Positions 36,207-45,856 are shown, counted from the first letter of the stretch. The stretch: DNA of 64,000 nt from Tissierella praeacuta DSM 18095 (GCF_900128955.1 NZ_FQTY01000004.1:62001-126000), one strand, 5' to 3'. Numbers and translations are program-made. Notes: generated from the letters alone by a model not told the origin.

Positions 36207-36851
36207 ATGAGAATTCCAAATCATATAGGTATAATTCCCGATGGAAATAGACGATGGGCTGTAGAACAAGGAATGAGTAAGGAAAAAGGATATGATAAAG
36301 GATTAAGTCCTGGAGTAGAATTATTTAAGCTTTGTGAAAAAATTGGAATAAAGGAAATTACCTATTATGGTTTTACAGTAGATAATACTAAAAGACCTAG
36401 ATTTCAAAGGCTGGCATTTACAAAGGCCTGTATTGATGCAGTAAATATATTATCTAAAGAAAATGCTGACCTCTTGGTTCTAGGCAATACAGAATCCGAT
36501 ATGTTTCCAAAAGCTCTTTTACCTTTTACAATTAAGAGACAAAGGTTTGGAACTGGTGGAATTAAAGTTAATTTCTTAGTAAATTATGGTTGGCAATGGG
36601 ATTTGAAAAATTATCTCTCTGAAAATAATGGAAAGATTGATTTATTAAGTAATATTAAATCCAAAGATATATCTAGGGTTGACTTAATTATAAGATGGGG
36701 TGGACGTAGAAGATTGAGTGGCTTTTTACCCTTACAATCCGTATATTCTGATTTTTATATAATCGATGAATTTTGGCCAGATTTTAAACCAGAGCATTTT
36801 TATAGTGCATTAGATTGGTATAATGGTCAAGATATTACTTTAGGTGGTTAA
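36207..36851 (+). CDS. Divergent cis-prenyltransferase (UppS paralog)
   Basis: A 214-residue member of the undecaprenyl-diphosphate synthase family, somewhat short (usual 230-260). The catalytic loop is GIIPDGNRRWAVEQGMSKEK with Asp12. The second motif reads YYGFTVDNTKRPRFQ instead of YAFSTENWxRP. The usual LLIRTSGExRLSNFL is replaced by LIIRWGGRRRLSGFLPLQS. SDFYIIDEFWPDFKP closes the family pattern. A standard UppS for the lipid carrier is expected elsewhere; this copy may make another polyprenyl chain. TTTAGGAGGTAATAAT precedes ATG. It is upstream of sdaAB with 64 nt between. Confidence 0.85.
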   Translation: MRIPNHIGIIPDGNRRWAVEQGMSKEKGYDKGLSPGVELFKLCEKIGIKEITYYGFTVDNTKRPRFQRLAFTKACIDAVNILSKENADLLVLGNTESDMFPKALLPFTIKRQRFGTGGIKVNFLVNYGWQWDLKNYLSENNGKIDLLSNIKSKDISRVDLIIRWGGRRRLSGFLPLQSVYSDFYIIDEFWPDFKPEHFYSALDWYNGQDITLGG

Positions 36852-36915
36852 ATTCATTGCCAAATTGGGTATAAAATGATAAAATTAATAGACTATAAAA
36901 TTAGGGGGTAATGCA

Positions 36916-37584
36916 ATGAAAGATTATGGAGTGTTTGATATACTAGGTCCAGTTATGATTGGTCCATCAAGCTCACATACTGCTGGTGCTGCCAGATTAG
37001 GTAAAATTGCCAAGGATATTGTTGGTACTGAATTTCATAAAGTAGTTTTCTATTTACATGGTTCCTTTGGTAAAACCTTTGAAGGTCATGGTACTGATAA
37101 AGCATTGGTAGCAGGTATTCTTGGAATGGATCCCTCTGACGAAAAACTTAGAGATTCTTTCGAAATAGCAAAATCTAAAAATATAGAATTTGAATTTATA
37201 GAGGCGGATTTAGGTTATCAACACCCAAATACAGTAAAAATAGTTTTTAAGTTTGAAAATCAAGAGGATATTTATATCATAGGCTCATCTATTGGAGGAG
37301 GAAATATATTAATTACTGATATAAATGGAAATAAAGTTGAATTTAGTGGAGATTATCCCACTATGCTTATTAAATATATAGACCAAAAAGGTGCTATATC
37401 TCGCATTAGCTCAATTCTTTCAATCAATGAAATTAATATTGCTACAATGAAAGTAACGAGGGAAAATGATATTGCAACTATGGTTGTAGAAACAGATTCA
37501 GATATTAATGAAAAAGTAGTAGCAGAAATTGAAAAACTAAATGAAGTAATATACATTAAAGGGATAAATCCAATTAAGAGGTGA
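36916..37584 (+). CDS. sdaAB: L-serine ammonia-lyase, iron-sulfur-dependent, beta subunit
   Basis: A 222-residue beta subunit. The conserved start is YGVFDILGPVMIGPSSSHTA, followed by GSFGKTFEGHGTDKALVAG, and a C-terminal ACT domain (ISRISSILSINEINIATMKV). With SdaAA it deaminates serine to pyruvate and ammonia, feeding the pyruvate:ferredoxin oxidoreductase encoded earlier. TTAGGGGGTAATGCA precedes ATG. It is 4 nt from sdaAA. Confidence 0.95.
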   Translation: MKDYGVFDILGPVMIGPSSSHTAGAARLGKIAKDIVGTEFHKVVFYLHGSFGKTFEGHGTDKALVAGILGMDPSDEKLRDSFEIAKSKNIEFEFIEADLGYQHPNTVKIVFKFENQEDIYIIGSSIGGGNILITDINGNKVEFSGDYPTMLIKYIDQKGAISRISSILSINEINIATMKVTRENDIATMVVETDSDINEKVVAEIEKLNEVIYIKGINPIKR

Positions 37585-37588
37585 TTTT

Positions 37589-38458
37589 GTGTTTAATAAA
37601 GCTGACGAACTCCTAAGATTATGTAATGAAAATAGCAAGAAAATATCTGAAATAGTAATTGAAAAAGAAATGAAAAGCACTGATATTTCCCATGATGAAC
37701 TAATGAATAGAATGAAAGATACTTTAACAGTAATGAAAAGCTCTGCTAATTCTGCCTTAAATAAGGAAATTAAATCTGTTAGCGGCTTAACAGGTGGAGA
37801 TTCTAAAAAAGTTGAAGACTATAAAAACTCTGGAAATACATTAACTGGCGGTATAATAGTATCTGCTATGGCTAAAGCCTTATCAACATCAGAAATAAAT
37901 GCCTCTATGGGCAGAATAGTAGCAGCCCCTACAGCTGGTGCTTCTGGTATCTTACCATCGGCATTATTGTCTGCCCAAGAAAAGTTAAAGTTGACAGACG
38001 AACAAATTATTATGGGTCTTTTTACAGCGGCAGGTATTGGTGAAATAGTAGCTAAAAATGCAACTGTTTCTGGTGCTGAAGGTGGTTGTCAAGCCGAATG
38101 TGGAACAGCAGCAGCCATGGCTGCTGCTGCAATTGTAGAAATGGCTGGTGGAACTCCAGAAGCTTCTTTTAATGCCGCATCCTTTGCACTAGTTAATATA
38201 ATGGGTCTTGTATGCGATCCTATAGGTGGTCTAGTAGAATATCCTTGTGCACTTCGTAATGCATCTGGTGTTGTAAATGCTCTTATTTCAGCAGATTTAG
38301 CATTAGCTGGAGTTGAATCTTTAGTTCCCTTTGATGAAGTAGTAGAGGCTATGTATAAAGTAGGAAAACTGTTACCAGAATCCTTGAGAGAAACTGCCTT
38401 GGGAGGAGTTGCTACTACTCCAACAGGAGAAATATTAAGAAAAAAACTTCAACATTAA
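37589..38458 (+). CDS. sdaAA: L-serine ammonia-lyase, iron-sulfur-dependent, alpha subunit
   Basis: A 289-residue catalytic subunit that holds an oxygen-sensitive [4Fe-4S] cluster. The cluster region has VSGAEGGCQAECGTAAAMAA and GLVCDPIGGLVEYPCALRNA with four Cys in the expected places, and the conserved APTAGASGILPSALLS. The start is GTG, behind AAGAGGTGATTTT at the end of sdaAB. The pair makes this organism able to ferment serine. Confidence 0.95.
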   Translation: MFNKADELLRLCNENSKKISEIVIEKEMKSTDISHDELMNRMKDTLTVMKSSANSALNKEIKSVSGLTGGDSKKVEDYKNSGNTLTGGIIVSAMAKALSTSEINASMGRIVAAPTAGASGILPSALLSAQEKLKLTDEQIIMGLFTAAGIGEIVAKNATVSGAEGGCQAECGTAAAMAAAAIVEMAGGTPEASFNAASFALVNIMGLVCDPIGGLVEYPCALRNASGVVNALISADLALAGVESLVPFDEVVEAMYKVGKLLPESLRETALGGVATTPTGEILRKKLQH

Positions 38459-38465
38459 ATAAGAC

Positions 38466-38497
38466 AAGAGCCTTGGATATTCATATCCAAGGCTCTT
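38466..38497. terminator. Bidirectional terminator between sdaAA and the MATE gene
   Basis: A perfect 15-bp stem AAGAGCCTTGGATAT / ATATCCAAGGCTCTT separated by TC. It ends within the stop codon of the convergent MATE gene. Confidence 0.85.
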
Positions 38498-39863
38498 ATC
38501 TTATTGTAATATATTTCCACTTATTAGTTCTTAGTCTAATTAAAATAAGTGCCCATCTAATGGATTGGTCTATAAGTACAGCTAACCAAGCTCCCATAAG
38601 TCCCATTCCCATATTTAATACAAATATATAAGCTAGAGCTACTCTAATAACTAAAATACCAATAAAAGTAGATACTAAAGTCCATACTGTATCTCCTGCC
38701 CCTCGTAAACCTCCTGCAATAATCAACTGTGAACATTGAAATGGCTGGATAACTGCCATTAGTTTTAATACCTTCCCTGCTTCTATAACTACCTCTTGAT
38801 TGTTGGTATAAAGTCCTGCTATAAATGTACCAAAAAAGAAAAATAAAATCCCCATGGTAGCTGCTATTACAGCACCTATTCTACCACATATTTTTATATA
38901 GGATTCTGCTTTTTCTGGTTCCTGTTCCCCCAGACTCCTTCCTGTTAATGTAGATGCGGCTATACCAAATGCCTGCCCAGGTGTAAATGATAAATTAAGT
39001 ATGTTAATACAAATCTGATGGGTTGCATATGCTACTGTACCTAGCCAAGCTACTATTTTGGTAAATGCTAATAACCCTACTCTCATAGCAATTTGCTCCA
39101 AGGATGCTGGCAAACCTATTTTAACTAAATTATATATAATATCGTTATCAAATTTAAATCTATGTTTTAAATTTATATGAACTATATTCTTTTCATTTAG
39201 TATTACCTTAACTAACATAATACTTGCCACTATATGAGATAAAGACGTAGATATTCCTGCACCTAATACCCCAAGTTTTGGGAAACCGAATAACCCATAA
39301 ATTAAAATTGCATTACCAACTACATTAAGTAAATTTACCTTTGTATTGATTTTCATAGGTGTCTTAGTATCCCCAGCACCTCTTAGTGCCGCAAAAATAG
39401 AGAAATTAAAAGCTTGAAATACAAATCCAAGGGTAATTACCCTAAAGTATCCTCTGCCTATTGAAAGAGTATCCTGTCCTGCACCAAGAAATGTCATTGC
39501 ATTATCTGTTATACCTAATCCAACAAATAATATTGGAATTACTAAAAGAACTTGGGTTAATAGCATAACATGCTTTACAACAGATTCTATTCTATCCTCA
39601 CGTTTTGCTCCAATATAACGAGCTACCATAGTCGTACCACCAGTATTTAAAGATTGTACTAAGGATAAGCCTATAAACACTAACTGATTAGTAACACCAA
39701 CAGCAGCAATTGATGCAGCAGTAGTAGCATCATCACCTGACCTACCTAACATCATCATATCTACCATACCAAAAAGAGTACCCATGAGTAATTCTATAAA
39801 CACAGGACCAGCTATCTTTACTATATCATCCTTTAGATGTTTTTTGTTAAGATTTAGCTCCAT
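38496..39863 (-). CDS. MATE family multidrug/metabolite efflux protein
   Basis: A polytopic membrane protein of about 455 residues and 12 predicted spans. MATE features are IAGPVFIELLMGTLFGMVDM, followed by MMLGRSG and GGTTMVARYIGAKRED; the second half repeats them with IGLPASLEQIAMRVGLLAFT and GFxxGxA-type TPGQAFGIAASTLTGRSLGE. It probably exports cationic compounds by Na+ or H+ antiport. The frame begins at TTG codons that abut AGGTGA; the ATG at 39863 (MELNLNKKHLKDD) has better spacing. It converges on sdaAA. Confidence 0.92.
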   Translation of the reverse strand: MELNLNKKHLKDDIVKIAGPVFIELLMGTLFGMVDMMMLGRSGDDATTAASIAAVGVTNQLVFIGLSLVQSLNTGGTTMVARYIGAKREDRIESVVKHVMLLTQVLLVIPILFVGLGITDNAMTFLGAGQDTLSIGRGYFRVITLGFVFQAFNFSIFAALRGAGDTKTPMKINTKVNLLNVVGNAILIYGLFGFPKLGVLGAGISTSLSHIVASIMLVKVILNEKNIVHINLKHRFKFDNDIIYNLVKIGLPASLEQIAMRVGLLAFTKIVAWLGTVAYATHQICINILNLSFTPGQAFGIAASTLTGRSLGEQEPEKAESYIKICGRIGAVIAATMGILFFFFGTFIAGLYTNNQEVVIEAGKVLKLMAVIQPFQCSQLIIAGGLRGAGDTVWTLVSTFIGILVIRVALAYIFVLNMGMGLMGAWLAVLIDQSIRWALILIRLRTNKWKYITIR

Positions 39864-39929
39864 CAACAAATCACCTTTACTTTCTCTAAATTAATTCGAT
39901 ACTCTAAATATTATAACATAAACACTAAA

Positions 39930-39962
39930 AAAAATAAACTCTACGTAATAGAGTTTATTTTT
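39930..39962 (-). terminator. Terminator of nfnAB
   Basis: A 14-bp stem AAAAATAAACTCTA / TAGAGTTTATTTTT with loop CGTAA, 14 nt downstream of the nfnB stop; T-rich both ways. Confidence 0.9.
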
Positions 39963-39976
39963 TACTTATAGTATTA

Positions 39977-41359
39977 TTAATTCTTTGATTTTATATATTC
40001 ATCTATAGCTTTAGCTGCATCCTTACCAGCACCCATAGCTAAAATTACAGTAGCTGCTCCTGTTACAGCATCTCCACCAGCAAATACTCCTTCTCTTGAA
40101 GTTTGACCTTTTTCATCAGCTACTATACATAAATGGTTATTTACTTGTAGACCATCTGTAGTTGAAGAAATTAGTGGGTTTGGTGATGTACCTAATGACA
40201 TAATAACAGTATCTACTTCAAATTCAAATTCTGAGCCTGCAATCTCTCTAGGTCTTCTTCTACCTGATGCATCGGGTTCTCCTAATTCCATTCTTACACA
40301 TTTAATACCCTTTACCCAACCATTTTCATCTCCAATTACTTCTATTGGATTTGTAAGAAGTTCAAATATAATTCCTTCTTCTTTAGCATGATGAACTTCT
40401 TCAACTCTTGCTGGCAGTTCAGCCTCAGTTCTTCTATATACTACATATACTTCTGCTCCTAGTCTCTTAGCTGTTCTAGCAGCATCCATAGCAACGTTTC
40501 CTCCACCAACTACAGCTACCTTCTTACCAACTTTAATTGGTGTATCAAATTCTTCTCTAAATGCTTTCATTAAGTTATTTCTAGTTAAAAATTCATTAGC
40601 TGAGAATACTCCATTAAGATTTTCACCAGGAATATTCATAAATTTAGGAAGTCCAGCACCTGAGCCTATAAATACTGCTTCAAAACCTTCTTCAAAGATT
40701 TCATCTATAGTAATAGTTCTACCAACTATAACGTTAGTTTCAATTTTAACGCCTAATCTTTTTAAGTTATTTATCTCATGTTTAACTACAGTTTCCTTTG
40801 GAAGTCTAAATTCTGGAATTCCATATACTAATACTCCACCTGGTTCATGAAGAGCTTCAAAAATAGTTACATCATATCCTTCTTTAGCTAATTCTCCTGC
40901 ACAAGTTACTCCTGCGGGACCTGAACCTATAACTGCTACTCTATGACCATTACTTGGTTTAGCCTTACCAACCTCAATATTATTTTCCCTAGCCCAATCA
41001 GCTGCAAATCTCTCTAGTTTACCTATTGAAACTGCATCTCCCTTATTTCCTAAGACACATTTTTGCTCACATTGGGTTTCCTGTGGACAAACTCTACCAC
41101 AAACTGCTGGAAGAGCTGAGTATTCTGCTAAAACTTGAGCAGCTTCTGCAAAATTTCCTTCTGCAATATGCTTAATAAATCCTGGTATATCTATAGAAAC
41201 TGGACAATTGCCTCTACATAAAGGCTTTTTACATTGTAAACATCTCTTTGCTTCCATTACAGCTTCTTCTTCAGTATATCCTAAACATACTTCTTCAAAA
41301 TTATGATTTCTTACTTGTGGGTCTTGTTCTGCAACAGGAATTCTTGTAAATCTATCCAT
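39977..41359 (-). CDS. nfnB: NADH-dependent reduced ferredoxin:NADP+ oxidoreductase, large subunit NfnB (GltA-like)
   Basis: A 460-residue flavoprotein related to the small subunit of glutamate synthase. The N-terminal Fe-S region has KRCLQCKKPLCRGNCPVSID and CGRVCPQETQCEQKC for two [4Fe-4S] clusters. FAD binding is VAVIGSGPAGVTCAGELAKE and NADPH binding is VAVVGGGNVAMDAARTAKRL. GDAVTGAATVILAMGAGK closes the FAD site. Paired with NfnA it performs electron bifurcation between NADPH, NAD+ and ferredoxin. A start at 41386 is possible, but the ATG at 41359 overlaps the nfnA stop (TAATG) with GGAGGG upstream and gives MDRFTRIPVAEQ, the family N-terminus. Confidence 0.92.
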   Translation of the reverse strand: MDRFTRIPVAEQDPQVRNHNFEEVCLGYTEEEAVMEAKRCLQCKKPLCRGNCPVSIDIPGFIKHIAEGNFAEAAQVLAEYSALPAVCGRVCPQETQCEQKCVLGNKGDAVSIGKLERFAADWARENNIEVGKAKPSNGHRVAVIGSGPAGVTCAGELAKEGYDVTIFEALHEPGGVLVYGIPEFRLPKETVVKHEINNLKRLGVKIETNVIVGRTITIDEIFEEGFEAVFIGSGAGLPKFMNIPGENLNGVFSANEFLTRNNLMKAFREEFDTPIKVGKKVAVVGGGNVAMDAARTAKRLGAEVYVVYRRTEAELPARVEEVHHAKEEGIIFELLTNPIEVIGDENGWVKGIKCVRMELGEPDASGRRRPREIAGSEFEFEVDTVIMSLGTSPNPLISSTTDGLQVNNHLCIVADEKGQTSREGVFAGGDAVTGAATVILAMGAGKDAAKAIDEYIKSKN

Positions 41360-42225
41360 TATTTTCTGCCCTCCTCTAATTGACATTTATAAGCTTCATC
41401 TTTTTTTATTTCTTCAGTCTTATATTGTCCTTGTCTTTTCAAAGCTTCATCGAAATCAACAAGATGTCCATCAAATTCTGGTCCATGAACACATGCAAAC
41501 TTAGTTTCATTTCCTACTGTAACTCTACAAGCACCACACATACCTGTACCATCTACCATTATAGGGTTAAGTGATACTATAGTAGGAATATTTAATTTCT
41601 TAGTTGTTAATGCAACAAATTTCATCATTATCATAGGTCCAATGGCAATACATACATCGTATTCCTTACCTTGATTATTTACTAATTCTTCTATGTAATT
41701 AGTAACTAAACCATGGAATCCATAGGAACCATCATCAGTTGCAACATATAGATTTCCAGCAACAGATCTTAATTTATCCTCTAGAATAACTAGATCTTTA
41801 GTTTTTGCTCCCATGATAACATCAGCTTCTACACCACGTTCATGTAACCATTTTACTTGAGGATATACAGGTGCTGTACCAACTCCACCAGCTACAAATA
41901 ATATTCTCTTTTTCTTTAAATCTTCTATATCTTCATTTACATACTCTGATGGTACTCCCAAGGGTCCAACAAAATCCTTTACATAATCACCTTTTTCTAA
42001 TACAGCAAGTTTTTTAGTGGAACTCCCCATAGATTGAACAACGATCTGTACTGTTCCTTTTTCTTTATCATAGTCACAGATTGTTAGAGGTACTCTTTCA
42101 CCCGTTTCATCAGCAATTACAATAACAAATTGTCCTGGATTAGCAGAACTCGCCACTCTTGGTGCCAAAATATCCATTGAGAAAATATTTGGAGCAAGAA
42201 TTTCTTTTTCCACAATTTTATACAA
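41359..42225 (-). CDS. nfnA: NfnA, small subunit with FAD and [2Fe-2S]
   Basis: A 288-residue ferredoxin-NADP reductase-type subunit. The flavin domain has NPGQFVIVIADETGERVPLT, the NAD domain FVAGGVGTAPVYPQVKW, and the C-terminal cluster site is MVDGTGMCGACRVTVG with FACVHGPEFDG: three Cys plus an Asp, matching the unusual ligation described for Thermotoga NfnA. It starts with TTG, nine bases after GGGGG. Tight overlap with nfnB supports a complex. The adjacency alone also fits a glutamate synthase-associated or SudAB form, but the pair is typical of Nfn. Confidence 0.92.
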   Translation of the reverse strand: MYKIVEKEILAPNIFSMDILAPRVASSANPGQFVIVIADETGERVPLTICDYDKEKGTVQIVVQSMGSSTKKLAVLEKGDYVKDFVGPLGVPSEYVNEDIEDLKKKRILFVAGGVGTAPVYPQVKWLHERGVEADVIMGAKTKDLVILEDKLRSVAGNLYVATDDGSYGFHGLVTNYIEELVNNQGKEYDVCIAIGPMIMMKFVALTTKKLNIPTIVSLNPIMVDGTGMCGACRVTVGNETKFACVHGPEFDGHLVDFDEALKRQGQYKTEEIKKDEAYKCQLEEGRK

Positions 42226-42375
42226 TTGTATTTCCCCCTTATAATATAATTATTTAGTTTGTATTTTTGTTACTTTATACTTTTATAATAAATTTGCATC
42301 AATAAAATTTTAACATACTAGGATGTTTAATTCAACATATTAAAATAATAATATAATCACATTTTATACATAAAA

Positions 42376-42410
42376 ATATCATTTATGGCAACTAATACCA
42401 TAAATGATAT
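42376..42410 (-). terminator. Terminator of the phosphohexomutase gene
   Basis: A 13-bp stem ATATCATTTATGG / CCATAAATGATAT with a 9-nt loop, then TTTTTATG on the minus strand, 14 nt past the stop. Confidence 0.85.
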
Positions 42411-42423
42411 CTATTTATTGTAA

Positions 42424-44112
42424 TTATTCAATTGAATTCATTACATTTATTACATTTCCTTCTATTATTTCTGTTTTTCTCTTTGAAATCTCACTGCTTT
42501 TATCTTTAGAATAAATATATAATTTTATCTTAGGTTCTGTCCCGGATGGTCTTATGGCATACCAAGACCCATCATCTAAATAATATTTTAAAACATTGGA
42601 TTTAGGATTACCAGTTTCATCTAATAGATAATCTATTATTTTAATAACCTTCATATCTCCAAATTCCATAATAGGACTTCTTCTAAATTGTTCCATTATT
42701 CTACTTATTCTTTTGCTGCCTTCTAATCCTTCTAACACTATAGACATTAACCTATCTTCATAATATCCATGCTCATGATAAATATCTTCTAATACATCTA
42801 ATATTGATTTACCTTTCTTCTTATAATATCCAGCCATTTCTGCAATTAACATAGAAGTATTTACTCCATCCTTATCTCTAACCATGGTGCCATAAACATA
42901 GCCAATACTCTCTTCATATCCAAAGATAAAAGTATATTCACCTGTCTTATCAAACTCATTTGCTTTACCACATATGTTTTTAAATCCTGTTAATGTTTCA
43001 ATAGTTTCTACATTGTATTTTTTAGCTATTGCCTTACTTAAATCTCCTGTAACAATGGATTTAACTATTGCTCCATTAGGAGGGATATCCCCTTTTTTAT
43101 GTCTTTGTGACAATATATAATTAACTAATAAAGCACCTGTTTGATTTCCGTTAATAGGCTGAAACTCTCCATATCTATCTTTTACCATCATAGCCACCCT
43201 ATCACAATCTGGGTCAGTAGCTATTATAATATCAGCATCTTCCTTTTTACCCAATTCCTTTGCATAATCAAAAGCTTTTACATCTTCTGGATTTGGATAT
43301 CCAACAGTAGTAAAGTTTGGATCTGGATTTTCCTGCTCTGGTACTACAATTATATTGGTAAATCCTCTTTTCTTCAATATTCTTCTTACAGGAATATTAC
43401 CCGTTCCATTTAATGGTGTATATATTATCTTTATGTCTTTATCAATATCATCATTTAGCTTTAACTCAAGTAGTTCTTTCTCATAGGAATCATCTACCTC
43501 TTTTCCTATATATTCAATAAGTCCATCTTGAATTGCTTTATCTAAATCTATAAGATCTATTTCAGAAAAATCCTTTATTTTATTTATTTCATCTACTATT
43601 TCTCCAGCAATATCATCTAATATTTGAGATCCTTCTTCCCAATATACCTTATATCCATTGTAATCCTTTGGATTATGACTAGCTGTAATTACTATTCCTG
43701 ATATAGTATTCAATTTTCTGACAGCATATGATAAGACAGGCGTTGGTCTAATTCCTTCAAAAAGATATACTTTTACCCCATTAGCAGCCAAGACCCTAGC
43801 AGCTATTTCAGCAAATTTATCTGAATAATGCCTAACATCATAGGCAATAGCCACTCCCCTGTCCATAGCTCCTTTACCTTTATTTACTATGGTTTGAGCT
43901 AAACCTTGGCTAGCTAGGGAAACAGTATATTTATTCATCCTATTAGTTCCAGCCCCTATTTTCCCCCTTAACCCAGCTGTTCCAAAGGTTAAATCTGTAT
44001 GAAATCTATCTTCTATTTCTTTATCATCAATAATTCCTTTAAGTTCTAGCTTAGTTTCTTCATCAAAGTAATCCTTTTCTAACCAATAATTATATTTTTC
44101 TTTGTAGTCCAT
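42424..44112 (-). CDS. Phosphoglucomutase/phosphomannomutase (PgcA-like)
   Basis: A 562-residue alpha-D-phosphohexomutase. The four domains each show their loop: LTFGTAGLRGKIG at the N-terminus, the phospho-Ser loop GIVITASHNPKDYNGYKVYW, the metal loop ATDPDCDRVAMMVK, the sugar loop FGYEESIGYVYGTMVR and the phosphate loop AIRPSGTEPKIKLYIYS. It interconverts hexose 1- and 6-phosphates, supplying sugar nucleotides for envelope synthesis. GGGGTGATTTT precedes ATG. Confidence 0.94.
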   Translation of the reverse strand: MDYKEKYNYWLEKDYFDEETKLELKGIIDDKEIEDRFHTDLTFGTAGLRGKIGAGTNRMNKYTVSLASQGLAQTIVNKGKGAMDRGVAIAYDVRHYSDKFAEIAARVLAANGVKVYLFEGIRPTPVLSYAVRKLNTISGIVITASHNPKDYNGYKVYWEEGSQILDDIAGEIVDEINKIKDFSEIDLIDLDKAIQDGLIEYIGKEVDDSYEKELLELKLNDDIDKDIKIIYTPLNGTGNIPVRRILKKRGFTNIIVVPEQENPDPNFTTVGYPNPEDVKAFDYAKELGKKEDADIIIATDPDCDRVAMMVKDRYGEFQPINGNQTGALLVNYILSQRHKKGDIPPNGAIVKSIVTGDLSKAIAKKYNVETIETLTGFKNICGKANEFDKTGEYTFIFGYEESIGYVYGTMVRDKDGVNTSMLIAEMAGYYKKKGKSILDVLEDIYHEHGYYEDRLMSIVLEGLEGSKRISRIMEQFRRSPIMEFGDMKVIKIIDYLLDETGNPKSNVLKYYLDDGSWYAIRPSGTEPKIKLYIYSKDKSSEISKRKTEIIEGNVINVMNSIE

Positions 44113-44544
44113 AAAATCACCCCAATATTAAATTTAGTTTTATCAGTTGATTATATTCTATTTGTTATTAATTGATTTGTCTATACTTAAGAGACATTAA
44201 AGTTAATTATAAAACTATTACTTAATTATTATTTATATTAAAGCAATAGCAACTTCACTTCTTTATTTATATAATTAAAACATATTCTAAATTTAATTCT
44301 TTACTTTACTCATCTATTAATATATATATATATAATTTTCTTTTATCTTTCCCTATTTATAAATAAAATCTCCATAAAAAAACTCCTTATCTATTGATAA
44401 GAAGTTTCAATATATAACTATATTTAGTTTTACATTCTTTAATATATACTACAGCCATTCATCATTAATTTTATTAAAACATCCCAAAATATTTTAAATT
44501 TATCCCAGTTTCTTTTGTAAAAGTTTTATTAGATTATACTAATA
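44113..44544. other. 432-nt intergenic region with one terminator
   Basis: Very AT-rich. It holds the terminator at 44380-44407 and, presumably, the promoter of the phosphohexomutase gene (a TATAAT is at 44145-44150 on the minus strand but no good -35). No ORF or RNA gene is recognisable. Confidence 0.6.
44380..44407 (-). terminator. Terminator of the TRAP catabolic operon
   Basis: Stem AAACTTCTTATC / GATAAGGAGTTT (one mismatch) with a 4-nt loop and a T7 tract on the minus strand, about 135 nt after the stop of the last gene. Confidence 0.7.
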
Positions 44545-45768
44545 TTAGAAAGAATATTCTATTCCTAAAAACTGTCTATTAAATTCTTCAATCTCTCTAG
44601 ACACCTTTTCAATTTCTTCTCTATCAATAATTACTCTTTTGAAAAACTCTGCTATAATTTCCATATGTTCTTCCTTCATTCCTCTTCTTGTCACTTCAGA
44701 TGTACCTATTCGTATTTCTGGGCTATTTCCTGAAAAATCATCTGAACATAATATTTTTGCTTTTTCTAAATACTTTGCAGGGGCAAAATCTATATACTCA
44801 CCAATATCCACCAGTAACAGATGTGATTCAGTATATCCCCTTTTCTTACCTAATACATTAAACCCTCTATCATCTAAAGCTTGTGCTAAAGCCTTGGAAT
44901 TTTTAACTATTTGTTTTCCATATTCTTGTCCAAATTCTTTCATTTCTAATATGGATGCTGCTAAAGCCGGCAATCTATTTAAATGATGACTTGTAACCAA
45001 TGATGGTGACAATGTATTGCCTATCTTTAATATTAACTCTTCATTATTTGAAACTACAAATCCTCCTTGTGGCCCTGGAAAAGACTTATGTGTACTCCCA
45101 AACATAATATCTGCACCTTGTTCAAGTGGATTAGGAAACATACCAGAAGCTATTAATCCAGTTACATGAGCAGCATCATATGCTATATAGAAGCCTTGCT
45201 CATCTGCAATTTTTCTTAATTCTTTTATAGGTTCTGGAAACAAAGTACCTGAACCACCAAATATTATTAACTTAGGCTTTTTTTCTCTAGCTTGTTCAAT
45301 TAGCTTTTCAACGTCAACAGCTCTATTTTCATCAAAGGGCATATATTCTACATTAATAGTTTCATCAAATTGTCTAACTTGACACATGGGTCCAACTAAT
45401 CCATGTCCCCAATCACTTAAACTTACTTCAATAACTAAATCTCCTGGCTCTAATAATGCAAGAACTACAGACATTCCTGCCATATGTCCGCCTATAGGTC
45501 TTAAATCTGCATATTTTGCATTATATATATCTTTTATAAGCTCCTGAGTAGCCATTTCAAACTCATGGATGTATTTATTCCCCGTATATTCCCTTTCCTC
45601 AGGACTTATACCTGAATAACAGCCATATCTATTACCAAAGTCACAACTTAAATAATTACGAACTTTTTCACTTGAATAATTTTCTGAAGCTATGAGATTC
45701 AAGCAACCTTCTCTATAATTTAAATGTTTTTTTAGTAAATTGTCTATATCTCTAGTAGTATTAAACAT
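44545..45768 (-). CDS. Divergent serine hydroxymethyltransferase/aldolase-like PLP enzyme
   Basis: A 407-residue fold-type I PLP enzyme related to GlyA. Family parts: CLNLIASENYSSEKVRNYLS, RPIGGHMAGMSVVLALLEPG, YDAAHVTGLIASG (Asp198 binding the PLP ring, His201) and GSTHKSFPGPQGGF with the PLP Lys228. It diverges from canonical SHMT: the usual NKYxEGYPGxRYYGG is replaced by GNRYGCYSGISPEEREYTGN, and HKTLRGPRGG by HKSFPGPQGG. SHMT homologues also cleave beta-hydroxy-alpha-amino acids to glycine and an aldehyde without folate. As the last gene of a TRAP catabolic operon and next to an aldehyde dehydrogenase, an aldolase role is attractive; this is inference. Confidence 0.85.
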   Translation of the reverse strand: MFNTTRDIDNLLKKHLNYREGCLNLIASENYSSEKVRNYLSCDFGNRYGCYSGISPEEREYTGNKYIHEFEMATQELIKDIYNAKYADLRPIGGHMAGMSVVLALLEPGDLVIEVSLSDWGHGLVGPMCQVRQFDETINVEYMPFDENRAVDVEKLIEQAREKKPKLIIFGGSGTLFPEPIKELRKIADEQGFYIAYDAAHVTGLIASGMFPNPLEQGADIMFGSTHKSFPGPQGGFVVSNNEELILKIGNTLSPSLVTSHHLNRLPALAASILEMKEFGQEYGKQIVKNSKALAQALDDRGFNVLGKKRGYTESHLLLVDIGEYIDFAPAKYLEKAKILCSDDFSGNSPEIRIGTSEVTRRGMKEEHMEIIAEFFKRVIIDREEIEKVSREIEEFNRQFLGIEYSF

Positions 45769-45856
45769 TCTTGTCCTCCTTATAATTTATACTCAAAAAA
45801 ATCCCAAATATAAAATTAATTTAATATTATCTATATCTTTTTAAAGTTTAATCATT

